This document shows positions 19,415 to 26,759 of a stretch of 64,000 nucleotides of DNA, piece by piece; the stretch's first letter is position 1; the number at the start of each line of letters is the position of its first letter. The stretch covers positions 186,001-250,000 of the forward strand of contig NZ_LZSC01000057.1 in the NCBI RefSeq assembly GCF_001665235.1. Direction: 5' to 3'. Source of the DNA: Mycobacterium sp. 1100029.7 (GTDB taxonomy: Bacteria; Actinomycetota; Actinomycetes; Mycobacteriales; Mycobacteriaceae). The notes below the pieces were generated by a model that saw only the letters and a program-made list of their open reading frames with translations, did no database searches and was not told where the DNA came from. The translations under genes were made by a program, and so were the position numbers.

Positions 19415-20374
19415 TCACGTCAGCATCGAGTGAGCACGCGTCAGCAGCCGCGGCAACGTCGCCGCCATGGCCTCTAATTCCGTTCGCGGTGAACGCCTTC
19501 GGCGGTTGTGCTTGACGATCAGCGACCAGGTCGCTGCCGACTTGAAGCAGGCCAGCGCGCTGAACCAGGACAGGTCGGCGACGTCGCGGCCCAACTCGTG
19601 CTGATAGATCTCGGCGAGCTCGGTGGTCGACGGTGCCATCGCGTCTGCGGCCGCAACACGTTGGTAGGTCTGGGGATCACAGTTGATCAGGAACCAACCC
19701 GCGTCGATGCGCGGATCCCCGATCGACCAGATCTCCCAATCGATCACGGCATTGATCTGGGGGCCGACGGCCATCAGGTTGCCCAGCCGGAAGTCTCCGT
19801 GCACCACGGCGGGCCCCATAGCCGCTGGCGCGCACCGCACCAACGCATCGCGGACGTCTTGCCAGCCGGGCACCAGCGCCGGGTCGACGGTCTCCAGCGT
19901 CTTACACCAGCGCCGCACTTCCGAGGCCGGGTCGACGACCGGTTCACCGTCGAGCCCGAGCCCCTCTGGCGACACACTGTGCAGTGCGGCCATGGCCCGG
20001 CAGGCGTTGCGATAGCGCTCGGCGACGTCGGGTACCGGCGCGCCACCGTCGAAAAGCGGCTCCACGCAGTCACCGTCGACGTGCGACATCACGAACAGCG
20101 GAGGGATAGCCGGCGGCTCCCCCGGCTCCTCCCATAGCACGTGTGGCACCGGAACCCGAGTCGCGGCAAGGGCTTTGAGAATGCGGGCCTGCCGCAGTAC
20201 GTCGCGGTGGGCGATCGGCTCAACTCCGGGCGGGGCAAGCTTGACCACCACGGGGCTGCCGGCTTGAACGCCGTGGAAGGTGAAGCTGGACGCACCACCG
20301 GTCAGGGGCGTGACGTCGGTGACGCCGGCCGGCGCGAGCCGCCGCGACAGCTCGTCGAGATCGATTTCGACCAT
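19415..20374 (-). CDS. Aminoglycoside phosphotransferase-like (APH/ACAD10-type) kinase
   Basis: A 319-residue protein kinase-like fold enzyme. The Brenner motif VVHGDFRLGNLM is near 195-206 and the metal-binding VIDWEIWSIGDPRIDAGWFL near 215. VVKLAPPG near 40 contains the ATP-binding lysine. Such proteins in mycobacteria usually sit among acyl-CoA genes and may phosphorylate small hydroxylated acyl compounds, as ACAD10/11 kinase domains do; antibiotic modification is less likely. Its ATG overlaps the SDR stop (ATGA), so it is translationally coupled to the SDR. Confidence 0.85.
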   Translation of the reverse strand: MVEIDLDELSRRLAPAGVTDVTPLTGGASSFTFHGVQAGSPVVVKLAPPGVEPIAHRDVLRQARILKALAATRVPVPHVLWEEPGEPPAIPPLFVMSHVDGDCVEPLFDGGAPVPDVAERYRNACRAMAALHSVSPEGLGLDGEPVVDPASEVRRWCKTLETVDPALVPGWQDVRDALVRCAPAAMGPAVVHGDFRLGNLMAVGPQINAVIDWEIWSIGDPRIDAGWFLINCDPQTYQRVAAADAMAPSTTELAEIYQHELGRDVADLSWFSALACFKSAATWSLIVKHNRRRRSPRTELEAMAATLPRLLTRAHSMLT

Positions 20375-21174
20375 CAGCCGGCGGGCTGGAACCAGCCGAC
20401 CTCGGCGAGGAAGGGCTGGGTGTGGGCGATGCGACCGGTCAAGGTCTTCGGATCCCCCGTGCACAACCGATAGGCGGTTTCGGTGATCAGCTCGATGTCC
20501 TCGGTATCGGTCTTGGCCAGGTCGAGGGTCCCGGCCCCCGGGGTGGCCACGGGGTTGGACGGGGCGGCGGCGTTGACCGCGATGCCATCGTCATAGAGTT
20601 CCGCGGCCAGGCTTTTCGTCAACCGGTTCAGCGCCGCCTTGGCCGTGCCATAGATCCCGAAGCCGGCGGTTCGGTCGAATTCGGAGAACGGCGGGCCGGG
20701 CGGGAGGTCGCCGCCGACCGAAGTCAGGTTCAGAATCCAGCCCCGCCCGCGGTCACGCATCGCGGGAATCGCCAACTGGCACAGCTGCAATGGCCCCAGC
20801 ACGTGCATCTCCATCATCAGCCGGGCACGCCGCTCAGGAAACCCGTCCAGCGGCCGCAGAAAGGTGACCGCGGCGTTGTTCACCAGGATGTCCGGTGCGC
20901 CGATGGAGTCCACGACTTCGGCGAACAGCCGCTCTCGTTCCTCGGCCGCGGACAGATCCGCCTGAACAGCAATGGCGCGGCCGCCGGCGTCGATGATCTC
21001 GTCGAGGGTCTCGCGCAGCGACCCGTGGTACTTGGGATCGGGGTCCATGGTGCGAGCGGTCAGCGCGACCGTCGCGCCCTGCGTGGCAAGCCGCGCGGCG
21101 ATCGCCTTTCCCAGTCCCCTACTGCTTCCGGTGACGAGCGCCACCATCCCGTCGCACCGCGGATTAGTGCTCAT
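20374..21174 (-). CDS. Short-chain dehydrogenase/reductase coupled to APH gene
   Basis: A 266-residue classical SDR: cofactor motif TGSSRGLGKAIA near 16-27, NNAAVTFL near 98, catalytic YGTAKAALN near 165. The insertion TMDPDPKYHGSLRETLDEIIDAGGRA after the second strand is shared with mycobacterial SDRs acting on hydroxyacyl compounds. ATG 21174 was chosen because GGAGG lies 6 bases upstream (CCAGGAGGTCGACG); 20 further codons upstream are open. First gene of a two-gene unit with the kinase-like gene. A TTCTC/GAGAA repeat lies 30-50 bases upstream. Confidence 0.9.
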   Translation of the reverse strand: MSTNPRCDGMVALVTGSSRGLGKAIAARLATQGATVALTARTMDPDPKYHGSLRETLDEIIDAGGRAIAVQADLSAAEERERLFAEVVDSIGAPDILVNNAAVTFLRPLDGFPERRARLMMEMHVLGPLQLCQLAIPAMRDRGRGWILNLTSVGGDLPPGPPFSEFDRTAGFGIYGTAKAALNRLTKSLAAELYDDGIAVNAAAPSNPVATPGAGTLDLAKTDTEDIELITETAYRLCTGDPKTLTGRIAHTQPFLAEVGWFQPAG

Positions 21175-21205
21175 CGTCGACCTCCTGGGACCGAACGGAA
21201 ATGGC

Positions 21206-21222
21206 TTCTCCAAACTAGAGAA
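21206..21222. promoter_or_regulatory. Inverted repeat upstream of the SDR/APH operon
   Basis: TTCTC (21206-21210) and GAGAA (21218-21222) flank a 7-base spacer, 32 bases upstream of the SDR start. The left arm with its extension (TTCTCCAA) is shared with the operator candidate at 13645-13663. It could be a binding site for the same or a related TetR regulator. The evidence is short sequence symmetry only. Confidence 0.3.
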
Positions 21223-21297
21223 TGCCATTATCACAATCGATCGGAAGTATAAGCACAGCGCCCCCGACGCGGGCGCAGGATTGGGGCGGATCTGCGG

Positions 21298-21717
21298 CTA
21301 ACGCCGGCGCCGCGCGTCGATCGAGTAGCGGCCCCCGCCGGCGAATACCAACAGCAGGAAGCCGAAGCAGAACAGAATCGACGGAGTCCCGCCGTTGCCG
21401 GCCGGAGGATTGCCGATCGGCCACAGCGCATGCGGTTGATGCATCCAGAAATAGGCGACCGCCATGTGCCCGGAGGCGATGAATGCCGCTGCGCGAGTGA
21501 ACAATCCGGCCGCGATCAGCAGCCCGGCGACCAGCTCGATGACTCCGGCGTACCAGCCGGGCCACGCCCCTAGCGCGACAGGCGCACCCGACCGGACCGG
21601 CCAGCCGAACAGCAGCGCCGAACCGTAGCAGGCAAACAGGAATCCATAGACCAACCGGAACAGACTGAGCACGATCGGCGTGTAGGGAGCCAGGCGAGCG
21701 TCCAGAGTTGTCGTCAC
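21298..21717 (-). CDS. DoxX-family membrane protein
   Basis: A 139-residue protein with four predicted membrane segments (about residues 14-34, 55-75, 78-92 and 112-130). The DoxX family pattern is visible: LSLFRLVYGFLFACYGSALLFG at the N-terminus and GLLIAAGLFTRAAAFIASGHMAVAYFWMH in the middle. In M. tuberculosis DoxX forms a membrane complex with SodA and SseA, but this is one of many paralogues. It is divergent from the Mmr-type pump gene and may correspond to the integral membrane gene next to mmr in M. tuberculosis (Rv3064c, from memory). Confidence 0.85.
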   Translation of the reverse strand: MTTTLDARLAPYTPIVLSLFRLVYGFLFACYGSALLFGWPVRSGAPVALGAWPGWYAGVIELVAGLLIAAGLFTRAAAFIASGHMAVAYFWMHQPHALWPIGNPPAGNGGTPSILFCFGFLLLVFAGGGRYSIDARRRR

Positions 21718-21790
21718 AGCACAACGTTACGGACGCGACGAGGACGGTGGTGTAGACACAGTCATGCACACCGGCACGCAAGGAGGCGCG

Positions 21791-22114
21791 TTGACATACC
21801 TGCTGCTGCTCGGCGCGATCTTCGCCGAGGTGATGTCGACCAGCCTGCTCAAGAGCACCGAGGGGTTCACGCGCCTCTGGCCGACGGTCATCTGCCTGGC
21901 CGGTTACGGCATCTCGTTCGCACTGCTGGCCTGGTCGATCCAGCGCGGGATGCAGACCGATGTCGCCTACGCCTTGTGGTCGGCGATCGGCACGGCGGTG
22001 ATCGTGCTGGTCGCCGTGTTGTTTCTGGGCTCGCCGATTTCGGTGGCGAAGGTCGTCGGCGTGGGGCTGATCATCGCCGGTGTGGTCACGCTGAATCTGT
22101 CCGGGGCGCACTGA
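21791..22114 (+). CDS. mmr: Mmr-type small multidrug resistance (SMR) efflux protein
   Basis: With TTG at 21791 the product is 107 residues, the length of M. tuberculosis Mmr. Four membrane segments are evident, and the essential SMR glutamate lies in LGAIFAEVMSTSLLKSTEGF near residue 13. The segment QTDVAYALWSAIGTAVIVLV matches Mmr closely. SMR proteins are proton-coupled dimers exporting quaternary ammonium dyes. AGGAGG at 21781-21786 precedes the TTG; ATG at 21764 would add nine residues. The 3' end overlaps the convergent hydrolase gene by 29 bases. Confidence 0.92.
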   Translation: MTYLLLLGAIFAEVMSTSLLKSTEGFTRLWPTVICLAGYGISFALLAWSIQRGMQTDVAYALWSAIGTAVIVLVAVLFLGSPISVAKVVGVGLIIAGVVTLNLSGAH

Positions 22115-23024
22115 CGACGAGGTCCGTCCAGGAGAGCAGTCGCTGCCAGAGCCGACGTCGGCTCGACGCCATGTTGTGGCAGTGCGCGCTGTCAGCCAAC
22201 ACGTATGTGGTGATGTCGGGGCAGCTGCGGTACAGGCCGGCCTCGGCGCGCGGGTTGGGCGAGACGTCCACCTCGCCGTAGCCCAGCAGCACCGGCACGT
22301 CGATCTGCGCCGCGTGCTCGGCGACGACGCCAGGAATCATGGCCGTACCGAAAATCCGCGGCACCACCGATTTCGTGGCCACGGAGTCGGCGTGCACCAC
22401 GGCGGCGGGCACATCGTCGAGGTGAAACCAACTCTGCATAGGGTCGCGGGGGCCGTCGAAATACGGCTCGGGCAGCAGCGACAGAATCTGCTGCGCAAGT
22501 GCTGTGCGGCCGTCCGCGTTCGCCGCGCGGGCGATGAATGCCGGATCCAGATTCAGCGGCGCCACATGCTGATTGGTGCAGCCAAGAAGCGCCAGGCCTG
22601 CATAGCCGGAAAACAGCGCCTGCTGGGTGATCGCCAGGTAACCGCCCAGCGAATGGGCCACGGCGACGGGCGGCGCCTGGTCGCCGGTCAGGGTGGGTAA
22701 TGCGGTGACCGCGCAGGCCAGCGTGGCGGCGATGTCGCTGAAGTCGAATTCGCGTGTGGGTTTCGAGCTTTCGCCGGTGCCCAACGGGTCGACCGTCAGG
22801 ACGGCATAGCCCTTGCCGGTGGCGAATTCGGCGAAGCTGTATCCGCCGTGGCCCGGCACGCTGAGGTCCCAGTACTCGCGGTTGTAGGTCCCGCCGGGTA
22901 GGCAGACCAGCACGGCCGGAACCGCATCGCGGCCGCGCGCCGGGTAATAGGTCGCCGCCACCGACGCCTGCTCCCCGATCACCTCGCTGACATCGACCCG
23001 GATCGCCGTTGAGGCAGAAGTCAT
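22086..23024 (-). CDS. Alpha/beta hydrolase
   Basis: A 312-residue serine hydrolase. Visible elements are the oxyanion-region strand VLVCLPGGTYNREYWDLSVPG near 35-55, the nucleophile elbow AVAHSLGGYLA near 122, and a C-terminal histidine within YVLADSAHCHNMASS. AHSLGG is a variant of GxSxG with Ala in the first position. ATG 23024 is preceded by AAGGAA. Substrate unknown. Tail overlaps the mmr gene; head diverges from the secreted C39-like gene. Confidence 0.87.
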   Translation of the reverse strand: MTSASTAIRVDVSEVIGEQASVAATYYPARGRDAVPAVLVCLPGGTYNREYWDLSVPGHGGYSFAEFATGKGYAVLTVDPLGTGESSKPTREFDFSDIAATLACAVTALPTLTGDQAPPVAVAHSLGGYLAITQQALFSGYAGLALLGCTNQHVAPLNLDPAFIARAANADGRTALAQQILSLLPEPYFDGPRDPMQSWFHLDDVPAAVVHADSVATKSVVPRIFGTAMIPGVVAEHAAQIDVPVLLGYGEVDVSPNPRAEAGLYRSCPDITTYVLADSAHCHNMASSRRRLWQRLLSWTDLVVSAPRTDSA

Positions 23025-23122
23025 GGCAGCTGATTCCTTCGCGCATCGGTGCGTACTCAGCGTATCCCCGGGACCGAGTCAGGACTCCAAGAATTCGTAG
23101 AGGCCAGGACGAGACCCTGTCT

Positions 23123-23128
23123 TTGACA
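23123..23128 (+). promoter_or_regulatory. Consensus -35 hexamer upstream of the C39-like gene
   Basis: TTGACA matches the SigA -35 consensus and lies 32 bases before the ATG at 23160. No good -10 (TANNNT) occurs 16-18 bases downstream, so the promoter assignment is tentative. Confidence 0.25.
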
Positions 23129-23159
23129 GTCAGCGCGACGATCGAAGACAGGACTCCAC

Positions 23160-23867
23160 ATGACCAGGATTGCGATCGTCGCGCGCGCCGCCGCCGTGGC
23201 AGTCCTCACCGGTGCGGCCGCGCTGGCATTGGCGACGGGAACAGCCGCGGCGCCTCCCGACCGACCCAGCGGCGCGGGGACACTCTACGGGGACCCCACC
23301 GCGGCCGCCCCGTTCTGGCGCTACCAGCAAGCCGACGACGACTGCGTCGAGATGGCCGTCGCCGACGTGGTGGGCGAGCTGACCGGCAACCAACCGTCCG
23401 AACACGAGATTGTCGCGCTGGCTCAATCAACCCCCAGCAGCGTTCACTCGGGACCGATCTACACCAAGCCGAAAAAGCACCACAGTGGCGAGGGCACATC
23501 CTTCGACGATGAGCCGACGCTGCTGGCGCACTACGGAATTCACGCGGTAAGTACCGACAAGGAAAGCGCGGCCAAGACCCACGTCCCCACCGGCATGGTC
23601 GCCTTGGAACGCGACCTGGCCAACGGCCGAAAAGTCATCGCCGGGGTCAACTCCGAAGTCATCTGGGGCGATCCCGTCGAAGACAAAGACTCCGACGGCA
23701 AGCCTCTTGCAAACCACGCTGTGGTGGTGACCGGTGTCGACACCACGGCCGGCATCGTTCATCTCAACGACAGTGGTAGCGAGCAGGGCCGCGACGAGCA
23801 GGTCCCGATCGACGTCTTCATCCGCGCGTGGGATGGCAGCGACGACCAGATGACAGTCACGAGCTAG
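23160..23867 (+). CDS. Secreted C39-like papain-fold protein
   Basis: A 235-residue exported protein with a signal peptide (MTRIAIVARAAAVAVLTGAAAL, cleavage near GTAAA). The mature domain looks like a C39-type cysteine peptidase fold: candidate catalytic Cys in QADDDCVEMAVADVVGELTG near residue 62, His in NHAVVVTGVD near 185, and Asp/Asn in IVHLNDSGSEQG near 200. C39 enzymes cleave double-glycine leaders when fused to ABC transporters; this free secreted form has no transporter or peptide substrate nearby, so its target is unknown. Related domains occur in mycobacterial secreted proteins of unknown function. Confidence 0.75.
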   Translation: MTRIAIVARAAAVAVLTGAAALALATGTAAAPPDRPSGAGTLYGDPTAAAPFWRYQQADDDCVEMAVADVVGELTGNQPSEHEIVALAQSTPSSVHSGPIYTKPKKHHSGEGTSFDDEPTLLAHYGIHAVSTDKESAAKTHVPTGMVALERDLANGRKVIAGVNSEVIWGDPVEDKDSDGKPLANHAVVVTGVDTTAGIVHLNDSGSEQGRDEQVPIDVFIRAWDGSDDQMTVTS

Positions 23868-24012
23868 GCGCGGGAGTCGCCGGGGCCGCAAGCAAACTGC
23901 GGTTGCCTCCGCGACAATTTGCTGGCATTGTCAGGAAAGCGGCTGCATCACAACATCTCTCAACGCCGTCGCCGTCAGGTGGGTGCTTTGGCGCGCCGGG
24001 AAGGGGAACCTT

Positions 24013-25083
24013 GTGAAGATGCGGGCGGCTCGGATGCACGGTTACAACGAGCCGTTGCGGCTCGAGGAGATCGCCGTGCCGGATATCGCCCCGAACGAGG
24101 TCCTGATCAAGGTGGCCGCGGCCGGCATGTGCCGTAGCGATTACCAATTGCTGGACGGCTACTTCAAAGAAGGCATTCCGATGTCGCTGCCGATCACGCC
24201 GGGGCACGAGGTCGCCGGACACGTCGAAGCAGTGGGCGCCGAGGTGCCGGACTCGGCCGGCCTGTCCGAGGGTGACCTGGTCGTGGTCGACCCGAACTGG
24301 GGCGACGGGCGGTGCCGGCAATGCCACGAAGGTAATGAGCAGATCTGCGCCAACGGCCAACTCATGGGATTCGGACCGCCCGGCGGCTTCGCGGAATACG
24401 CGCCGGTGCCCTTCCGTCACGTGATCGCCATCCCGGAAGGGCCCGATCAAAAGCCGGAGGCGCTGGCACCGCTCACCGACGCCGGACTGACGCCGTACCG
24501 CGGGATGAAGAAACTCCAGGCCGCCGGAAAACTCGGCGCGGGCCGCACCGTTGTCGTCAACGGCATCGGCGGTCTCGGAGGCTACGGCGTGCAATATGCC
24601 CGGTTGTTGGGCAGCGGGGCCACCGTCGTCGCCTTCGCCCGCACCAATGAGAAGCTTGCCGTGGCAACGGATAACGGGGCCCACCACACTGTCAACACGC
24701 GGAACAAGACGACCGAAGATGTGCAGAACGAGCTCGAAGACCTGACCGGTCGTCGGCAGGTCGACGCGGTGCTGGACTGTGCGGGCGCCGAAGAGTCACT
24801 GGCACTGGGCTTTTCGATTTTGGCGACAGAGGGAGCGCTCACGTCGGTGGGCCTGATCGGACAGCGCGCACAGCTGCCCTTGTTCCCGTTCGTCAGCGGA
24901 GAGAAATCCTACTTCGGATCCTTTTGGGGCAATTACAACGATCTGACCGAGGTCCTCGCGTTGGCCGGTCAAGGGCTGATCAAACACAACATCATTCCGG
25001 TCGAGTTCGACAACATCAACGAGAGCTTGGACGCATTGGGCCGGGGCGACATGGTCGGCCGCGCGGTCGTCATCTACGACTAG
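24013..25083 (+). CDS. Zinc-type NAD(P)-dependent alcohol dehydrogenase
   Basis: A 356-residue medium-chain dehydrogenase. Catalytic zinc residues are Cys in AGMCRSDY near 38 and His/Glu in PGHEVAGHVEAVG near 62. The structural zinc loop reads DGRCRQCHEGNEQIC, so three of the usual four Cys remain and the first is replaced by Asp. The NAD-binding motif VVNGIGGLGGYGVQYARLLG is near 180. GTG at 24013 is preceded by AAGGGGAACCTT; ATG at 24019 is possible. The gene is followed tail to tail by the MFS gene (shared CTAG). Substrate unknown. Confidence 0.9.
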   Translation: MKMRAARMHGYNEPLRLEEIAVPDIAPNEVLIKVAAAGMCRSDYQLLDGYFKEGIPMSLPITPGHEVAGHVEAVGAEVPDSAGLSEGDLVVVDPNWGDGRCRQCHEGNEQICANGQLMGFGPPGGFAEYAPVPFRHVIAIPEGPDQKPEALAPLTDAGLTPYRGMKKLQAAGKLGAGRTVVVNGIGGLGGYGVQYARLLGSGATVVAFARTNEKLAVATDNGAHHTVNTRNKTTEDVQNELEDLTGRRQVDAVLDCAGAEESLALGFSILATEGALTSVGLIGQRAQLPLFPFVSGEKSYFGSFWGNYNDLTEVLALAGQGLIKHNIIPVEFDNINESLDALGRGDMVGRAVVIYD

Positions 25084-26570
25084 GCCGCGTCCGGGGCACG
25101 TCGCGTGCACGGATCCTGGCAGGCATGGTCGATGCCGGGCAGCACCTGGTGGGCGAAGTCGGCGCCGGTGCGCACCGTCACCCAGGCAGTGACCCCACCG
25201 ACCAGACAGATGCCCGCGGTGATCAGCATCGCCAACGAAAAGCCCGGACCCAGTGGTTGACCGGGACCCGCGCGGATGCCGGCCGCGACCGGCAGCACGG
25301 CCACCGCGAGCAGTCCGGCGACGCGCGAAATAGCGTTGTTGACACCGGATGCCGTGCCGGAATAGATGTCGGGAACCGCCGAGAGGACGGCTGACGTCAA
25401 CGGCGCCACGGTGATAGACAGCCCCAGCCCGAACACGATCACGGCGGGCAGGACGGCGCCCAGATAGGTCGAACCGGGCACGATCCGTGCCATCAACGCC
25501 ACACCCAACGCGGCGATAATCGGTCCGACCGTCATCGGGATCCGCGGTCCGGTGCGCTGCGCGAGGCCCCCCATCCATGGCGAACCGATCAGCATGATGA
25601 CCGTCATGGGCAACGTCGCCAACCCGCCGAGCAGGGCCGAGTACTGCAGGCTTTGTTGTAACTGCAGGACCAACAAAAACAACGCACCGCCGACCGCGAC
25701 ATACACGGCCAGGGTGGTCAGGTTGGCGCCCGTGAACTGCCGGGACCGAAAGAGACCGAGCGGCAGAAACGGCGACCGCGCCCGGTGCTCGATCAGCGGG
25801 AAGGCGATTAATGCGGCCACACCGACGACAGTCGCTGTCATGGTGGCCAATGTGGTCCCGCGGGTGGGGAATTCGATCAGCGCGTAGACCACCCCGGCCA
25901 ATCCGATTGCGATGGCGGCAGTCCCGAGGATATCCGGGCGCCCGGTGGCGCCGGGATTGCGCGATTCGGGCACATGGCGCAGCGCGATCCAGGCGACCGC
26001 CAGGGCCAGCGGCACGTTGAGGTAGAACACCCAGCGCCACGACGCTGAGTCGACCAGCCAGCCGCCGATGAACGGCCCCAGCGCTGTCGTCACTCCGGAC
26101 ATGCCGGCCCAGATCCCCACCGCGCGGCCCCGATCGGACTGGGTGATTCCGGCGTCGATCAAGGCGAGGCTGCCGGGTACCAGGGCGGCTGCGCCAACAC
26201 CCTGTACTAGCCGGGCGCCGATCAGCCAGCCGATGGTCGGTGCGAGACCGCAGGCCACCGACGCCGCGGTGAAAATCGCCAACCCCGCGAGAAAGACCCG
26301 GCGACGACCGTAGCGGTCGCCGGTCGCGCCGCCGCTCAGGAGTAAGGCACTCAGACTCAGCAGGTAGCTATCGAGGACCCACTGCTGACCGGTCAGGTCT
26401 GCCCCCAACTCGCGGCCGATCGTCGGCAGCGCGACATTGACGACGGTGCCGTCCAGCATCGCCACTCCCGAGCCGAGGACGGCCGCGGCGATCAGCCAAA
26501 GCGCGGCGGCCGACGCCAGTGGCACCTGGCGTCCGTCGTCGACTTCCCCACCCGATGTCGAATGATCCAC
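25080..26570 (-). CDS. EmrB/QacA-type MFS efflux transporter (DHA2 family)
   Basis: A 496-residue protein with about 14 predicted membrane segments. DHA2 motifs: LDGTVVNVALPTIGRELG near residues 40-57 (motif D1), GATGDRYGRRRVFLAGL near 82-98 (motif A), and GRAVGIWAGMSGVTTALGPFIGGWLV near 150-175 (motif C region, typical of drug/proton antiporters). Predicted to export drugs or lipophilic compounds with proton exchange. The GTG start at 26570 is weakly supported. No regulator gene adjoins it; the glgP gene diverges 189 bases away. Confidence 0.9.
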   Translation of the reverse strand: MDHSTSGGEVDDGRQVPLASAAALWLIAAAVLGSGVAMLDGTVVNVALPTIGRELGADLTGQQWVLDSYLLSLSALLLSGGATGDRYGRRRVFLAGLAIFTAASVACGLAPTIGWLIGARLVQGVGAAALVPGSLALIDAGITQSDRGRAVGIWAGMSGVTTALGPFIGGWLVDSASWRWVFYLNVPLALAVAWIALRHVPESRNPGATGRPDILGTAAIAIGLAGVVYALIEFPTRGTTLATMTATVVGVAALIAFPLIEHRARSPFLPLGLFRSRQFTGANLTTLAVYVAVGGALFLLVLQLQQSLQYSALLGGLATLPMTVIMLIGSPWMGGLAQRTGPRIPMTVGPIIAALGVALMARIVPGSTYLGAVLPAVIVFGLGLSITVAPLTSAVLSAVPDIYSGTASGVNNAISRVAGLLAVAVLPVAAGIRAGPGQPLGPGFSLAMLITAGICLVGGVTAWVTVRTGADFAHQVLPGIDHACQDPCTRRAPDAA

Positions 26571-26759
26571 TGCACCGCATCCTGCCCGGTCGTCGCGGGT
26601 TCCGGCAACGCCGGTTGGTCGCCGGCGTGTGGGGTTGCGTTCATGTGGTGGTAGTCAATTCCGCGCCTGGTGTGCAAACACCCCTGACAAACTGGCGAAC
26701 TGCGCGCGGCGGGGCGTATCGATGCGATACTGCCACCACATCTAGGGACTAGGACTCAC

